Of a DNA stretch of 64,000 bases, positions 17,703 to 26,511 are shown piece after piece. A model generated the notes under the pieces. It ran no database searches. It saw nothing but the letters and a program-made list of their open reading frames with translations, and was not told the origin of the DNA. Origin of the DNA: Salmonirosea sp038204185 (GTDB lineage Bacteria; Bacteroidota; Bacteroidia; Cytophagales; Spirosomataceae); contig JBBRDE010000001.1 in assembly GCA_038204185.1 (NCBI GenBank), positions 1-64,000 on the forward strand, read 5' to 3'. The stretch's first letter is position 1. Each line of letters starts with the position of its first letter. A program made the translations under genes and the position numbers.

Positions 17703-18452
17703 ATGCAAGTCGAAACTAGTCACGTGCCAACCTTACCCCGTATGAAACCTGCCCCGATTGGCAACAAAGGAATCTGGGCGGCGGCCGTTGTATTGTCGTT
17801 GTGGTTCGGGTCGCTTGCCTTGCTGCTGCACTACCCTTTATCTTTTACCGATCCGCTCGTGTATCTGTTGGTGCTGGTACAAATGCACCTCTATACGGGT
17901 GTGTTCATCACGGCGCACGATGCCATTCACGGCGTGGTGGCACCCGAACGGCCCAAACTCAATCATGCCCTCGGTTGGCTGTCGGCTACGCTGTTTGCCT
18001 TCAATAATTACAAGACCCTTTCCAAAAAGCATCACCTCCATCACCAGCACTCGGGTACCTTCGATGATCCCGATTTCCATGAGGGAAATGCCAATTTCTT
18101 TCGGTGGTATTATAGTTTTCTGAAAGAGTACATTTCGTGGAGGCAGATTCTGTTCATGGCGCTCACCTATAACCTCCTGAAATTGATTTTCCCCTGGGAA
18201 AATCTGGTGGTTTTCTGGATGGTTCCCGCCATTCTGAGTACATTCCAGCTTTTCTTTTTCGGCACCTACCTACCCCACCGGGGCGAACACCACAACGCGC
18301 CCCACAACGCCCGCAGCCAGGTACTCAATCACGCCTGGGCTTTTGTGACCTGCTACTTTTTCGGCTACCACCTCGAACATCACGCCTACCCCTACCTACC
18401 CTGGTGGCGGCTCCCCAAGGCACGGGAAGCGACTTCGGGAGTTCTTGGTTAG
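17703..18452 (+). CDS. crtW: CrtW-type beta-carotene ketolase
   Basis: 249-residue membrane di-iron oxygenase. The histidine clusters and flanks match CrtW rather than generic desaturases: FITAHDAIHG, HHLHHQHSGTFDDPDFHEGN, FFFGTYLPHRG, then NARS and FGYHLEHHAYPYLPWWRLP. CrtW adds 4-keto groups to beta-ionone rings to give canthaxanthin- or astaxanthin-type pigments, or ketolated relatives. The other crt genes are not in this window. The convergent gene encodes a prenyl diphosphate synthase, possibly by chance. Confidence 0.87.
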   Translation: MQVETSHVPTLPRMKPAPIGNKGIWAAAVVLSLWFGSLALLLHYPLSFTDPLVYLLVLVQMHLYTGVFITAHDAIHGVVAPERPKLNHALGWLSATLFAFNNYKTLSKKHHLHHQHSGTFDDPDFHEGNANFFRWYYSFLKEYISWRQILFMALTYNLLKLIFPWENLVVFWMVPAILSTFQLFFFGTYLPHRGEHHNAPHNARSQVLNHAWAFVTCYFFGYHLEHHAYPYLPWWRLPKAREATSGVLG

Positions 18453-18509
18453 AAAATTTATTGGGGTTTGAAATACTTCATTGGTTCGAACAAGGTACCC
18501 CATCGAAAC

Positions 18510-19484
18510 TCATTTCGTTCGCTCGATGGTGAACTGAACGAGTTGTTCCAGGGAAGTGCGGTATACGGATTCTGGAAAGGACTGTAGTAACTGCCGGGCC
18601 TCTTCCACGTAGCGATGCATCACGCGCTGGGCATACTCAATGCCCCCGGAGCTTTTGACATACGCGATCACCTCCGAAACCTTACGCGGCTTGTGGCTTT
18701 CGTTCCGGACAATATTGATGATTCTCCGCTTTTCCAGCCAGGGAGCATGATTTAGGGCGTAGATAAGGGGTAAGGTCATTTTCTTTTCCTTAATGTCGAT
18801 TCCCAGCGGCTTACCCACCTCCGCCTCGCCATAGTCGAACAGGTCGTCTTTGATCTGAAAAGCAATGCCTACTTTTTCGCCAAAGGCGTGCATCCGCTGT
18901 ACAGTGCCGGCATCGGCTCCCACCGAACTGGCACCTACTGCGCAGCATGAGGCAATGAGTGAAGCCGTTTTTTGGCGGATTATCTCGTAATAGACCTCTT
19001 CGCTAATATCCAGCCGCCGGGCTTTTTCTATTTGCAACAGTTCACCTTCGCTCAGTTCCCGCACAGCGGTGGAAACGATTTTCAGAAGGTCAAAATCCTG
19101 ATTGTCAACCGATAAAAGCAATCCACGCGATAGTAGATAGTCGCCCACCAAAACTGCAATTTTATTTTTCCATAAGGCATTGATCGAAAAAAAACCCCGG
19201 CGATAGTTGGAGTCGTCTACCACATCGTCGTGTACCAGCGTAGCGGTGTGGAGCAGTTCGATAAGCGAAGCTCCCCGATAGGTGGCTTCAGCAATGCTGC
19301 CGCATACCCCCGCGGACAAAAACACAAACATCGGCCTGAGTTGTTTTCCTTTCCGGCGGATAATATAGTTCATGATCTGATCCAGCAGCCGGACATCGCT
19401 TTTCATGGATGCCCGAAACTTGGGCTCAAAAGCCTTCATTTCGACCTGAATGGGTGCCTGAATGGCTTGAATGGAAAGGAGCAT
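18510..19484 (-). CDS. Long-chain polyprenyl diphosphate synthase
   Basis: 324-residue all-helical trans-prenyltransferase. The first aspartate-rich motif is LVHDDVVDDS and the second is QIKDDLFDYG, with GKQLRP near the N-terminus for substrate binding. The length and motif context fit octaprenyl- or heptaprenyl-type synthases that make the side chain of menaquinone; a GGPP role for carotenoids is less likely but not excluded. It converges on crtW with a 57-nt gap. Confidence 0.88.
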   Translation of the reverse strand: MLLSIQAIQAPIQVEMKAFEPKFRASMKSDVRLLDQIMNYIIRRKGKQLRPMFVFLSAGVCGSIAEATYRGASLIELLHTATLVHDDVVDDSNYRRGFFSINALWKNKIAVLVGDYLLSRGLLLSVDNQDFDLLKIVSTAVRELSEGELLQIEKARRLDISEEVYYEIIRQKTASLIASCCAVGASSVGADAGTVQRMHAFGEKVGIAFQIKDDLFDYGEAEVGKPLGIDIKEKKMTLPLIYALNHAPWLEKRRIINIVRNESHKPRKVSEVIAYVKSSGGIEYAQRVMHRYVEEARQLLQSFPESVYRTSLEQLVQFTIERTK

Positions 19485-19813
19485 AAAGCGATACGGAAAG
19501 CCAGCCTGTACCTGGCTGGAACAGGAATGGTATTAGCGCGACGACCAGGCGGGCAACTGCCTTGGGGGCCCAAAATTGCCATAAAATCTTCTGTTTATAC
19601 CTATTTACCGAGCGAAATGTTTATATAATTGGCTTGGGAAAGTTGAATTTGGACAATGATTTTGGTAAATAGCCGTTCCACTCGGAAAAAATCGAAATCT
19701 GGAAATGTTTCGAAACCCGCGTCTGGGGGATTATCGGCTAATTCAATTTAATGTAAACTACCACCAATCCTAAACAAGACAAGTCTTCGGCCTAGAATAA
19801 TGTCGCTTTACAG
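19485..19813. other. Gene-free divergent spacer
   Basis: 329 nt between the divergently transcribed prenyl synthase and patatin genes. It contains a small perfect palindrome, CCAGCC-7 nt-GGCTGG (19501-19519), close to the prenyl synthase start and an AT-rich stretch further right. I see no convincing open frame or RNA gene. Confidence 0.6.
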
Positions 19814-20782
19814 ATGATCAGTACAGCAGATTACCAATCGCCCGGGGCCGACCACCAGCCAATGAAAGCATTAGTACTCGGGGGAGGATCCATGAAGGGA
19901 GCCTTTCAGGTAGGGGCCGTCAAGGCTGTTCTGGAAGACGGCTTCGAGCCGGATATGATTTACGGTGTGTCGGTCGGTGCCCTCAATGCGACCTACCTCG
20001 TCAATGAGGCGGGGAAGCACGACTTGGAGCATGGCCGAATCAACTGGCCGGGTATTGGTCGGGAGCTCATGACCTTCTGGATCAAGCACATCACACAGCC
20101 TCAGGACGTAGCCCTGCTGCGATCCCGTGTTTCACTAGGATTCAACACGCTGATGAGCCGCTTCGACGGGCTGCTCGATCCATCACCCCTGCACAACCTA
20201 ATCCGTCGGCATACCGATGCCTTCGTGCTGCGCAATAGTCCAGTCAGAATCAAGGTAGGGGCGGTCAATATCACCAATGGGAACATCAAGTTTGCATCGC
20301 CCGACGACGAGTTTTTCATGGATTACGTTCGCGCCAGTTCGTCGCTGCCCATGCTTATGCCGCCTGTGCCCATCGGTAGCCGCACCGACAAGTACCTCGA
20401 CGGCGGACTGCGTGTGGTGGCACCCATCCATGAAGCCATTCGCGACGGAGCCAAGGAAATCGTGCTGATTGCCTGCCACGCCAGCCAGCTCTATACCCGC
20501 GAAAATTTCAATTCCCGTAATCTCATTAGCCTTATTGAGCGCGTGAAAGATGTCACGGTCAATCAGATCGTCAATAACGACATTGACTGGGCCGAAGGGT
20601 ACGCTGAGCGCTCCATTTTGCGCGGTGATCCTATCAAACTTACCATCATTCGGCCCCAGGAGCCGCTGCTGCTCGATTTGCAGGGGTTTACCTCCGAGGA
20701 CATTACAAGGCTTATCCTGGATGGTTATCGGGTTGGAATCGATGCCTTGAAGCGGGCCAAAGAGGTTGCCCCAAAAGTTTGA
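19814..20782 (+). CDS. Patatin-like phospholipase
   Basis: 322-residue patatin-fold acyl hydrolase. The oxyanion loop is GGGSMKGAFQVG at residues 23-34, the nucleophile is Ser53 in GVSVG, and the dyad Asp196 sits in YLDGGLR. No signal peptide or membrane segment is present, so it is probably cytoplasmic or peripheral. The family cleaves acyl chains from phospholipids; the substrate is unknown. The start could instead be the Met at 19862, which leaves the catalytic core intact. A bidirectional terminator follows. Confidence 0.88.
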   Translation: MISTADYQSPGADHQPMKALVLGGGSMKGAFQVGAVKAVLEDGFEPDMIYGVSVGALNATYLVNEAGKHDLEHGRINWPGIGRELMTFWIKHITQPQDVALLRSRVSLGFNTLMSRFDGLLDPSPLHNLIRRHTDAFVLRNSPVRIKVGAVNITNGNIKFASPDDEFFMDYVRASSSLPMLMPPVPIGSRTDKYLDGGLRVVAPIHEAIRDGAKEIVLIACHASQLYTRENFNSRNLISLIERVKDVTVNQIVNNDIDWAEGYAERSILRGDPIKLTIIRPQEPLLLDLQGFTSEDITRLILDGYRVGIDALKRAKEVAPKV

Positions 20783-20802
20783 AAAAGTATTTATAATGTA
20801 AG

Positions 20803-20835
20803 AAAGCCCGCACCAGATGGTACGGGCTTTTGATT
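20803..20835. terminator. Bidirectional terminator between patatin and TonB-dependent receptor genes
   Basis: AAAGCCCG (20803-20810) pairs with CGGGCTTT (20823-20830), with a T-rich run after it on both strands. It lies between the two convergent stop codons. Confidence 0.8.
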
Positions 20836-20858
20836 TTTATTAAATTAATCTGGACTTA

Positions 20859-23800
20859 TCAGTTGAATGTATAGCGCAAACCGATCTGGGCTTGCCATAC
20901 ATCACTGATACCTGCACTCTTCACGAAAGTATCTTTTAGCAGTACCGTTTTACCATCAATCGTCTGAGTAGCCATACGATAGGTTGGAGTACCGTCGGTA
21001 GCCGTTCCGGCCGAAACAAGAGGGCGGCTGTTAACCAGGTTATCACCTACCCCCCAATCATTGTTGATCGCATTACCAACACGAAGTACGTCAGCACGCA
21101 ACTGGAAGGTATTACGCTTGCCACCAATGCTAATATAAATCTCCTGAACAACACTTAGGTCAAAAGTATGACGCCAAGGAGCAACTCCACCGTTCCGCTC
21201 GGAGTATTGACCACGAATCGAGTTAAGATAAGGGTCTTGCTTAATGAATGATTCAAGAGCGGCTGCCTGCTGCTCTGGTGAGAAAGTCTGCCCACCTGAG
21301 GTCAAGGCTACAAAACGTAGATCACTGGCTTTATTTGGAACAAAAACAAGGTCGTTATTAGAAATACCGTCTCCGTTCATATCACCGGAATACACGAAGT
21401 TGTAACGTCCCTGGTTACGACCTTCGTAGAAAAGACCAAACTGTGTAGATCCACCAAACTTGCCACCATAGTTGAGACGGTAAGAAAGTGATGCGATGGC
21501 CCGATGCCGTTGATCATTGCCTGAATAGGAAAGGTCAGCAAAGTTGTTTCCTTTAACCGTGGGGTTGGTTTCGAAAGAACCAGAAGCGATAGAACCAGCG
21601 CCAGTAACATCTTTAGTCATACCATACGTGTAAGCACCCATTACATACAAACCTTTACGGTATGGTCTTTCCAGTTTGACGGTGTACATTGAAGTTCCCC
21701 CCAGATTGGTGTTTGTCAGGTAAATATTACGGGTCACGCTAGGATTCAAGCGGTTTGTGGCCGAAGTACCAGCGTAGCGAGGACGATTGTCTGGACCAGC
21801 AAAGGTAGTGGTACCAATATCCTTTTGGTTGATGTTGTAGTAATTCGTGACGTTTACGTTCTTATCGAGAATTACCTCTACTGTTCCAATCAGGCCACCG
21901 GGAAGTTTTTGATCAATGGCCAGGTTAGTCCGCCAGATTTGGGGAAACTTGTAATTTTGATCCGTGGTGGCTAAATCAAACGTTGCTTTGGAAATGTCAG
22001 TGGTGGTAGGTGCGTACTTGGCTGGTTCCGTGGTAAACGGATAAAGTTTCGTATTCTGTACGTCAAGAAATCCACTTGATACACCATTATTACCGATCTG
22101 ATTAGAAATCCATACGAAGGGGGGACGGCCAGTAAATATGCCCGTTCCGCCACGAACCTGGGTGGTCTTTTCACCCGTCACGTCCCAGTTGAAACCAAAG
22201 CGGGGTGACCAAAGAGGACGAGAATCCGGCAGATTTGCCGTATTGGTCTTTACGGAAGAGCCATCAGGCAATCTAAAATTATAGTCTTTCGTGATGGGGT
22301 TTTCCAGAGCAGTATTACCGAAAACAGGAACATCTACGCGTAAACCAGCAGTCAGCTTTAAATTAGGTGTAGCCTGAAATTCATCCTGAATGTAGGCACC
22401 GGGGTATAATACTTGCAGCTGCTGCAAAGGAGGAGGACCGCTACCCTGTAAAGAGTAACGGTACTGAAAACGACGGGCAGTCACATCGGTAGCGCCATTA
22501 GCAGAAGCATAGAAATCTTCTTTTGAGTTGAAGACATATACTCCGTTTGCGGCTGAATAAAACGAGTTGTTGGAAGTTGTACGCTCGACGCTGATACCAG
22601 CCGTAATGGTATGCTTTCCAGCATAATAAGACAGGTTATCAATCAATTGAAACGTTTTATAGTTCAGCAAGTTATAAGGAGTGAAAGGATCCATGCCCAC
22701 TGACATATAAGTAGCCCCATTTTCCAAAATGTCAATCGTTGGAAACAGGCCCGGAGTTAAATAAGCCCGGTCTTCATTGTTGGAGGTAACACCCATTATT
22801 AAGCTGTTGGAGAGTTTACCATTAAAGGTGGAACTTAACTCACCCACTACCGACACAATATCCTCATTCAGAATATAGCCAGCGTTTTTGAATGACATGG
22901 AGGTGGAATTGGTACGGCGGTTACCAAAGCCCGCTGAGGCACTATTGGAAATCAGGTTTTCAGAACCACCATCCAGATAAGAGAAGCGAACGTTGAATTT
23001 ATGGTTGCGGTTGATGTTCCAGTCAAGGCGAGCCAGAAATTTATTACCCGTAGTGTTGAGGTTTAAATTTTCATATCCACCCGTTTCGTAGTTGAATTTA
23101 CTCTTCATGAAGGTACTCAATGCATCCAAATCACTCGCCAAAACCCGAGTCACATTACTTCCGGTTTGTCCGCGGTTAGCTACCCAGTTATTTACATCAG
23201 CAGGATCTACCCGCTTTTCAAACTCTCCGTTCAGAAAAATAAACAGTTTATTCTTGATGATAGGTGCCCCAATCCGGAAGCCAGTAACTTTCTTGGTAAA
23301 CGCCGTTGCCTTGTAATCCTGTCCGGCAGCCTTAGTTCCAACCAAACCTTCGTTGGCGAACAAATGAAACACAGAACCGGTCACCTCATTGGTACCGGAG
23401 CGGGTCACTGCGTTCACACCAGCACCCGTGAAGCCTGACTGACGTACATCGAAGGGAGCGACGTTGACCTGAACTTCTTCAAGGGCATCGAGGGATATGG
23501 GAGCCACACCAGTACGACCACCCGGCTGGCTTCCCAGTCCAAAGGTGTTGTTAAATACTGCCCCATCAACCGTAATGTTATTAAGACGATTGTCCTGACC
23601 GGCAAATGAGCCGCCATTTCCTCCCTGAGGAGTAAGACGGGTAAAATCATTAATTGTACGACCGATCGTAGGAAGCGAATTGATGAGCTCTTTTGAGATT
23701 GTAGTAGCTGCCCCGGTCCGATCCGAGCTGAACACATCACTACGGGAGGTGGAAACAGTCACTTCATTGAGTTGAGTACCTTCGTCCAGCATAGAGAAAC

Positions 23801-24176
23801 TCACATCCGCAGCCGTACCCAGGTTAGCAAAAATGTTTTCTTTGGATTGTTCGGTATAGCCTACGTACGATACCGTGACCTTATAGGGACCACCTACCCT
23901 TACCGAAGGAATGGTGTAGCGGCCCGATTCGTTGGTAACTGTACCGTACTGCGAGCCAGATGGTACGTGGGTAGCCACGATCGTGGCACCGGGCAGGCCT
24001 TCGCCTTTGTTGTCAGTTGCGCGGCCCGTAATAGCCGAAGAGGTTACCTGAGCCTGCACCTGGGCTCCCAGGAAAGTAAGGACGAAGGCGAACAGCGCGC
24101 TGTACACTGCTTTGAAAAGTAAACCTTTTCTGTTCATTGGTTTTTGGGATTTGGTTAAAGATGTTTGTTGATTCAT
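20859..24176 (-). CDS. Oar-like TonB-dependent outer membrane receptor
   Basis: 1105 residues, among the largest proteins here. Order: signal segment (hydrophobic 24-42, ending VQAQ), CarboxypepD_reg domain (about 48-130: ITGRATDNKGEGLPGATIVA, SYVGYTEQ), plug domain (about 140-270), then a beta barrel to the terminal aromatic residue (IGLRYTFN). The plug sequence (DFTRLTPQGGNGGSFAGQDNRLNNI split by loops) resembles the Oar subfamily. It has no SusD partner, so it is not a standard glycan-uptake pair; the ligand is unknown. Met14 is an alternative start. Confidence 0.88.
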   Translation of the reverse strand: MNQQTSLTKSQKPMNRKGLLFKAVYSALFAFVLTFLGAQVQAQVTSSAITGRATDNKGEGLPGATIVATHVPSGSQYGTVTNESGRYTIPSVRVGGPYKVTVSYVGYTEQSKENIFANLGTAADVSFSMLDEGTQLNEVTVSTSRSDVFSSDRTGAATTISKELINSLPTIGRTINDFTRLTPQGGNGGSFAGQDNRLNNITVDGAVFNNTFGLGSQPGGRTGVAPISLDALEEVQVNVAPFDVRQSGFTGAGVNAVTRSGTNEVTGSVFHLFANEGLVGTKAAGQDYKATAFTKKVTGFRIGAPIIKNKLFIFLNGEFEKRVDPADVNNWVANRGQTGSNVTRVLASDLDALSTFMKSKFNYETGGYENLNLNTTGNKFLARLDWNINRNHKFNVRFSYLDGGSENLISNSASAGFGNRRTNSTSMSFKNAGYILNEDIVSVVGELSSTFNGKLSNSLIMGVTSNNEDRAYLTPGLFPTIDILENGATYMSVGMDPFTPYNLLNYKTFQLIDNLSYYAGKHTITAGISVERTTSNNSFYSAANGVYVFNSKEDFYASANGATDVTARRFQYRYSLQGSGPPPLQQLQVLYPGAYIQDEFQATPNLKLTAGLRVDVPVFGNTALENPITKDYNFRLPDGSSVKTNTANLPDSRPLWSPRFGFNWDVTGEKTTQVRGGTGIFTGRPPFVWISNQIGNNGVSSGFLDVQNTKLYPFTTEPAKYAPTTTDISKATFDLATTDQNYKFPQIWRTNLAIDQKLPGGLIGTVEVILDKNVNVTNYYNINQKDIGTTTFAGPDNRPRYAGTSATNRLNPSVTRNIYLTNTNLGGTSMYTVKLERPYRKGLYVMGAYTYGMTKDVTGAGSIASGSFETNPTVKGNNFADLSYSGNDQRHRAIASLSYRLNYGGKFGGSTQFGLFYEGRNQGRYNFVYSGDMNGDGISNNDLVFVPNKASDLRFVALTSGGQTFSPEQQAAALESFIKQDPYLNSIRGQYSERNGGVAPWRHTFDLSVVQEIYISIGGKRNTFQLRADVLRVGNAINNDWGVGDNLVNSRPLVSAGTATDGTPTYRMATQTIDGKTVLLKDTFVKSAGISDVWQAQIGLRYTFN

Positions 24177-24574
24177 TTTAAATGACCCTGCATTGAATTC
24201 GCCCGCAAAATAAGTTTAATTTTTGTTCACAAGCAACGAGTACTTTCCTAATAAAATACTATATTAAGTACCGTAACCCTTTGATTTATTGAAATAATAC
24301 ATAATTCTATCTCAATACTTCAATATTTCAAATATTAAATTATTATTAACAAATTCGGGAGTATGTTATTCCTATCCATTGAACTTTTTGGTTTAAAAAA
24401 GGTTTTCAGAAGGAGTTTTTGGCTTCCACAAAATTGAATTTTGCCTCTCGATTCATTGGTATTATAATATTTCCTCAAGCCAGTGCTACACAATCCCCTA
24501 CCTTTGACAACTCAGAAAAATCATACCAGCCGTCCGCTGAAACTCTCTCATCATTCATCCTTCCTCATTTCTCC
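24177..24574. other. AT-rich divergent spacer
   Basis: 398 nt between the receptor and selD, strongly AT-rich in its first 240 nt. On the minus strand an element close to TTG-N16-TTATTTTG lies about 40 nt upstream of the receptor. On the plus strand TACCTTTG occurs about 70 nt before the selD ATG. An open frame runs through from 24419 into selD but has no plausible start or conserved sequence. Confidence 0.5.
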
Positions 24575-25642
24575 ATGAATACACTTGCAGACACTGTTCT
24601 ATTAACCCAATACAGCCACGGCGCGGGCTGCGGCTGTAAGATTTCCCCGCAGATTCTCGACAAAATCCTGTACGGCAACGACTCCTCCGCTACGTTTCCG
24701 GGAATTCCGGCTTTTGATATGTCTACCCTATTGGTCGGCAACAACTCCCGCGACGATGCCGCTGTCATAGACCTTGGTAATGGAGACGCCATCATCAGTA
24801 CCACCGATTTTTTCATGCCCATTGTGGACGACGCCTACGATTTTGGCCGAATTGCCTCGGCTAATGCTATTTCCGACGTGTACGCTATGGGCGGGCAACC
24901 CCTCATGGCCATTGCTATTCTGGGCTGGCCTATCGACAAGCTGGCTCCCGAAATAGCCGGACGGGTGATCGAGGGTAGCCGGGCGATTTGCGCCGAGGCG
25001 GGTATTCCCCTGGCGGGCGGCCACAGTATCGACAGCCCCGAGCCGATTTTCGGCCTGGCCGTGACGGGCCGCGTGGCCGTGCAGCACCTCAAGCGCAACG
25101 ATACCGCTACCGAAGGTAACATCTTGTATCTGACCAAAAAGCTTGGTGTGGGAATCCTGACTACCGCCCAAAAGAAGGGGATTCTCCGCCCCGAGCACGC
25201 CCACCTCGCCCCCGACCAAATGCGACAACTCAACAAGGTAGGGGTAGCATTGGGCGCGCTGGAATCAGTCAAAGCCCTCACGGACGTAACGGGCTTCGGC
25301 CTGCTCGGCCACCTCATCGAAATGGCTCAGGGCAGTGGTTTGAGTGCGGAGATTGATTTTGACAAAGTACCTAGGCTACCTTTTATTGAAGATTACCTGG
25401 CTCAGAAATCGTTTCCCGGTGGTACCGTGCGGAATTGGCAAAGCTACGGCCACAAGGTATCCGACCTCACCGAAACCCAACGCTACATCCTGGCTGACCC
25501 CCAAACGAGCGGCGGCCTGTTGATCGCCGTGACGCCCGAAGGCCAACACGATGTCGAGAACATCCTGCGCACCTTCAATATAGAAGCCGAGCCCATCGGC
25601 AGGATGGTGGAGAAGCGAGAAAAAGTGGTTTATTTGGGCTAA
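24575..25642 (+). CDS. selD: Selenide, water dikinase
   Basis: 355-residue enzyme that makes selenophosphate from selenide and ATP. The N-terminal active-site segment QYSHGAGCGCK carries Cys19 (the catalytic Cys/Sec position) and K22, so this is a Cys-type SelD needing no selenocysteine itself. The PurM-like ATP-binding blocks LVGNNSRDDAAV, GGHSIDSPEPIFGLAVTG and LADPQTSGGLL follow. None of selA, selB, tRNA-Sec or the tRNA selenouridine synthase gene is nearby. I took the ATG at 24575 rather than the open frame from 24419, because the SelD family starts here. Confidence 0.95.
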   Translation: MNTLADTVLLTQYSHGAGCGCKISPQILDKILYGNDSSATFPGIPAFDMSTLLVGNNSRDDAAVIDLGNGDAIISTTDFFMPIVDDAYDFGRIASANAISDVYAMGGQPLMAIAILGWPIDKLAPEIAGRVIEGSRAICAEAGIPLAGGHSIDSPEPIFGLAVTGRVAVQHLKRNDTATEGNILYLTKKLGVGILTTAQKKGILRPEHAHLAPDQMRQLNKVGVALGALESVKALTDVTGFGLLGHLIEMAQGSGLSAEIDFDKVPRLPFIEDYLAQKSFPGGTVRNWQSYGHKVSDLTETQRYILADPQTSGGLLIAVTPEGQHDVENILRTFNIEAEPIGRMVEKREKVVYLG

Positions 25643-25712
25643 CAGCAGTCGTCGATCAGAAATCGACTATACCATTTTGCATAAAATCCGAGATATTATA
25701 AACCCACTTTTT

Positions 25713-26489
25713 ATGAAACTGAATTATAAAAAAGTAGGGGAAGGCGGTCAGCCGATGATAATCCTCCACGGCGTATTCGGTTCACTTGACAATTGGGCTA
25801 CAGTAACCAAAGCCATTGCCGACGCGGGCTATGCCGTATACCTGGTCGATCAGCGCAACCACGGCCGCTCGCCCCATTCAGATGAATTTACGTACGAGTC
25901 AATGGCGGCCGATTTAGCGGAGTTTATAGAAGACCATGCGCTGGAAATTCCGATTTTAGTTGGCCATTCCATGGGTGGAAAAACCGTGATGCAGTACGCC
26001 GAAACCTACCCCGGCACCTACGATAAACTGGTAATCGTGGACATTGGCCCCAAGTCGTACCCGCCCCACCACCAGGAACTGATCGCAGGACTTGGTGCTT
26101 TACCCCTGGGCGAAATCGAAGATCGCCAACACGCCGATAAGCTTTTCAGCGTCCACGAGCCAAATCTGGGTGTTCGGCAGTTTTTACTCAAAAACCTGTA
26201 CCGCACCGATACTGGAGGGTACGACTGGCGTTTTAATTTACCCATAATCACTGAATTGCAAGCTAATGTAGGCCAGGAGATTACCAAGCAGCGCGTCGTG
26301 ACCGAGCCTACACTTTTTATCAAAGGTGCACTTTCGGGGTATGTCAAGGATCAGGATTGGCAAGCCATTCAGGAAATGTTTCCCAATGCTGAACTCATGA
26401 CCATCCCCAGATCCGGGCACTGGGTTCACGCCGAACAGCCGAAATTGTTTGTGGAAACACTAATAAAATTTCTATCCGAAAAAAGCTGA
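25713..26489 (+). CDS. Alpha/beta hydrolase (YbfF-like esterase)
   Basis: 258 residues of alpha/beta-hydrolase fold. The oxyanion region is ILHGVFGSLDNW, the nucleophile Ser86 sits in VGHSMGGK, and the DQRNHGRSPH block and the C-terminal catalytic His in SGHWVHAE complete the triad. These features resemble the YbfF acyl-CoA/ester hydrolase group. The substrate is unknown. I preferred the ATG at 25713 to an in-frame TTG at 25677. The stop codon lies inside the terminator hairpin of the convergent sulfatase gene. Confidence 0.85.
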   Translation: MKLNYKKVGEGGQPMIILHGVFGSLDNWATVTKAIADAGYAVYLVDQRNHGRSPHSDEFTYESMAADLAEFIEDHALEIPILVGHSMGGKTVMQYAETYPGTYDKLVIVDIGPKSYPPHHQELIAGLGALPLGEIEDRQHADKLFSVHEPNLGVRQFLLKNLYRTDTGGYDWRFNLPIITELQANVGQEITKQRVVTEPTLFIKGALSGYVKDQDWQAIQEMFPNAELMTIPRSGHWVHAEQPKLFVETLIKFLSEKS

Positions 26490-26511
26490 TAGCCTTCAAA
26501 AGGCTGTCAGC
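26479..26511 (-). terminator. Terminator of the sulfatase gene, embedded in two coding ends
   Basis: GCTGATAGCCTT (26485-26496) pairs with AAGGCTGTCAGC (26500-26511) with one wobble and a 3-nt loop. Read on the minus strand it is followed by TTTTTT. Both stop codons (plus-strand 26487-26489 and minus-strand 26507-26509) lie within the stem. Confidence 0.8.

Noticed and set aside
24419..24574. N-terminal extension of selD
   Set aside because: The SelD family begins at the ATG at 24575; the upstream frame is AT-rich and low in complexity, and lacks a credible start.
24620..24660. Possible selenocysteine in SelD
   Set aside because: The active-site position is an ordinary TGC Cys codon (GCGCK); there is no in-frame TGA.
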